A program made the translations under genes and the position numbers. Source: Chitinophagaceae bacterium (GTDB taxonomy: Bacteria > Bacteroidota > Bacteroidia > Chitinophagales > Chitinophagaceae). Taken from it: a DNA stretch of 56,410 bases. Positions 54,944 through 56,410 of the stretch are shown here, in pieces. Below the pieces are notes generated by a model. That model searched no databases. It was not told where the DNA came from and worked only from the letters and a program-made list of their open reading frames with translations. Numbering within the stretch: position 1 is the first letter of the stretch; each line of letters begins with the position of its first letter. Location of the stretch: the NCBI GenBank assembly GCA_013140985.1, contig JABFRU010000012.1, forward strand, positions 1-56,410. Direction: 5' to 3'.

Positions 54944-55651
54944 ATGAAAAATGAAAATGAAATATCGATGTATGAACAGATCCTCCGGGAATTGGACTTG
55001 GCTGTGGAAGAATATAGTTTCCCCGTTTTCAACAACCCGAATTTTCCGGTAGCAACCATGAGGATCGTTTGCTTCAGAGATGATGATGAGTGGCTGATCG
55101 TTTTTGAAAGGATCGCTTACGGAACTTCAGATGGTATATTCTTGAATATGATCTCGGCATTTGGTAACAGGATAGAAGAACGTGGCCTGCAATCAACAAT
55201 GGAGTTCATTACAGAACTTCCCGGCCATCCTGTTTCAGATGATGAAATGAATTATATACTCAATGAAAAAAAATTTGATGTTCTTATTTACGGAAATAAG
55301 CAGGCATTTTCATTTGATGAAAAGGATTATAAGGTATCACATGTTGATGAGAACAAGGAAATGAGGAAACGCCTAAGATTGTTACGTCTCATCGCCTATA
55401 AAACAAGGCAAGATATATTTATGTCTCCTGCCAGCCTTTTGGATAGAATGGATCATGATAGCATCCCTGTGTTTTTGATCATTACTGAATGGAACCACCC
55501 CGATGTGTATTACCCGGGAAATGAAATGCCTGGTTTGAATCCGTGTTTTCAGTCGCTGGCAAAAGCCATTGCATACAATAAAAAGGAACTTTATGATTGT
55601 CGCCTGGAGAAAAACTCATACTGGTATTACTGGGATGAGGCCGGGATTTAG
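54944..55651 (+). CDS. Putative immunity or accessory protein for the giant cargo
   Basis: 235 aa, acidic, no signal or membrane segment. The start is the ATG at 54944, 12 bases after the cargo stop; a second start at 54968 (MYEQILRELDLAVEEYSF) is equally possible. Features: a beta-rich N-terminal half (FPVATMRIVCFRDDDEWLIV then FERIAYGTSDG), a helix KEMRKRLRLLRLIAYKTRQD, and an aromatic C-terminal half (FLIITEWNHPDVYYPGNEMP ... NSYWYYWDEAG). I do not recognise the family. A small acidic protein directly after a nuclease-like effector fits an immunity role, since the producing cell must protect its DNA. It could also be a loading chaperone. Confidence 0.6.
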   Translation: MKNENEISMYEQILRELDLAVEEYSFPVFNNPNFPVATMRIVCFRDDDEWLIVFERIAYGTSDGIFLNMISAFGNRIEERGLQSTMEFITELPGHPVSDDEMNYILNEKKFDVLIYGNKQAFSFDEKDYKVSHVDENKEMRKRLRLLRLIAYKTRQDIFMSPASLLDRMDHDSIPVFLIITEWNHPDVYYPGNEMPGLNPCFQSLAKAIAYNKKELYDCRLEKNSYWYYWDEAGI

Positions 55652-55695
55652 TAATAATTTATCGAAGAATGGGATATGAGCCATCAGTTAATTCA

Positions 55696-56145
55696 TCAAA
55701 TGACATTAAAAGCACCCGATTCCCAGCTTTGTCCTTTTTTCAAATGGACAATGAATGCAGGATCTTTTACAGTGATGGTGAGTTCTGCCCGTGGAAGTTT
55801 TTTCTTGTCTGACCAAAAAGCCCTGACCTGGTCATCAGTATATGAGGAAAGATCAGGTAAAGGAAAGTTCTTTACATCATGGAGTTCCACCTTTTTGATG
55901 ACCTTGCTTTCCTTTTTTTTGATGATATCCAAATTAAAATTGAGAATATCATCAAGCGGGACCTCTTTGAATAATGCCGGGTTCTTACTGCCTGATCCGA
56001 GGAAAGGATCAATAAGAAGAAGCAAGGCAAAGCTCTTTGTATTATAAAAAGTTTTTTGATCAGGATTGATGATGGTGAGATGAAGATCAACCGTTGATTT
56101 TTTTTCATCCTTATTAATGACCCGGACATCAAATAATGCTGACAT
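55696..56145 (-). CDS. Unrecognised 149-aa protein, antiparallel to the cargo genes
   Basis: 149 aa from the ATG at 56145. A short, mostly beta sequence: LFDVRVINKDEKKSTVDLHL, TIINPDQKTFYNTKSFALLL, LLIDPFLGSG, DDILNFNLDIIKKKESKVIK, VELHDVKNFPLPD and AELTITVKDPAFIVHLKKGQ. There is no signal peptide. It is convergent with the putative immunity gene and divergent from the next cargo start. I know no family for it. Position suggests it belongs to the cargo island, perhaps an immunity or chaperone protein read from the other strand. Its own promoter must lie in the 32 bases before 56178 or overlap that gene. Confidence 0.6.
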   Translation of the reverse strand: MSALFDVRVINKDEKKSTVDLHLTIINPDQKTFYNTKSFALLLLIDPFLGSGSKNPALFKEVPLDDILNFNLDIIKKKESKVIKKVELHDVKNFPLPDLSSYTDDQVRAFWSDKKKLPRAELTITVKDPAFIVHLKKGQSWESGAFNVI

Positions 56146-56177
56146 AGAATAAAATTAACCATTTAAACTAAACAATT

Positions 56178-56410
56178 ATGAAGCCAGTATTCAGCCGCCG
56201 CTACCGTCGTCGTAGCAAACCTGCCCGCACAGAAGGCCCTTTCTTTAAAAAGGAGAGCCAGGAAAGTTTTTTTAGCGGGCCAGAGCATGATAATTTTTTT
56301 CAACCTGCTGTAACTACTCAGCCATCACCGGCTGTTCAAAAAAGCGAGGATGATGGAGTGCAACGACAGGCGGAAAAGAAAGAAGAAGAAAAAGTGCAGA
56401 AAAAAGAAGA
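56178..56410 (+). CDS. Partial second eCIS cargo-like protein, N-terminus only
   Basis: The gene runs off the right edge; 77 residues are visible. A basic start (MKPVFSRRYRRRSKPAR) is followed by three FF pairs at 22-23, 31-32 and 40-41 (FFKKESQES-FFSGPEHDN-FF), the same 9-residue period as in the giant cargo. Then a Pro/Thr stretch, AVQKSEDDGVQRQAEKK and a Lys/Glu run with VQKKE. VQRQ and VQKK also occur near the start of the giant protein. I expect a DUF4157 domain outside the window. It is too short to say what the C-terminus does. Confidence 0.75.
   Translation, partial: MKPVFSRRYRRRSKPARTEGPFFKKESQESFFSGPEHDNFFQPAVTTQPSPAVQKSEDDGVQRQAEKKEEEKVQKKE
56241..56300 (+). other. Triple FF motif, candidate cargo-loading signal (copy 2)
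   Basis: Residues 22-41 of the partial protein. Same FF-x7-FF-x7-FF spacing as copy 1. Position from the start codon is also nearly the same (22 versus 24), while intervening residues are mostly different. KK follows the first FF in both, within two residues. Confidence 0.75.

Noticed and set aside
24390-55651. A type VI secretion system or a prophage
   Set aside because: No TssJLM, ClpV, capsid, terminase, portal or integrase gene is seen; DUF4255, DUF5908, CIS tape measure and DUF4157 point to eCIS.

Overview
The window looks like chromosome of a Bacteroidota bacterium, most likely of the Chitinophagaceae. The signs are an AT-leaning base composition, little visible Shine-Dalgarno signal, a T9SS-type sorting-tail-like protein, a DUF6089-like outer-membrane barrel, and the short intergenic palindromes common in this phylum. 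This is inference from content; no marker gene fixes the species. I see no rRNA, tRNA, CRISPR array or insertion sequence.

Bases 1-5727 hold two tandem, very large surface proteins. They are built from 17-residue NTAIG repeats and end in a self-cleaving peptidase S74 chaperone domain; the first is cut by the window edge. Bases 5793-23478 are ordinary chromosome: a family 2 glycosyltransferase, uvrA, a YIP1-like protein, a DUF6089-like porin, an ElaA-like acetyltransferase, an M28 peptidase, a phytanoyl-CoA dioxygenase-like protein, rarA, a lipoprotein esterase, an SDR reductase and several unrecognised proteins. uvrA and rarA each carry an in-frame copy of a GC-rich palindromic repeat, and a third copy is intergenic. 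Bases 23479-24389 are a decayed junction with repeats and the tail end of a LacI-like regulator.

Bases 24390-55651 form one dense same-strand cluster encoding an extracellular contractile injection system (eCIS; the PVC, Afp, MAC and AlgoCIS family). The order is DUF4255 cap/terminator, an unrecognised 410-aa protein, sheath, tube, second tube protein, DUF5908 small protein, LysM-type baseplate protein, VgrG spike, PAAR tip, gp25, gpJ-like baseplate, second large baseplate protein, a 1444-aa protein with duplicated PKD modules, tape measure, peptidoglycan amidase, a 2895-aa cargo protein and a putative immunity protein. No AAA+ ATPase is seen in the window. A convergent unknown gene and the start of a second cargo-like protein follow to the right edge.

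The most interesting object is the 2895-aa protein. It reads as two eCIS effectors fused in tandem. Each half has a DUF4157 (eCIS core) domain with an HELTH motif, a 78-aa linker repeated at the same length, and a nuclease-like C-terminal part: an RGH-type endonuclease-like region in the first half and a duplicated DHIPP HNH-like region in the second. Its N-terminus carries an exact FF-x7-FF-x7-FF pattern. The next cargo-like protein at the window edge has the same pattern with the same spacing although the surrounding sequence differs, so it is a candidate cargo-loading signal.
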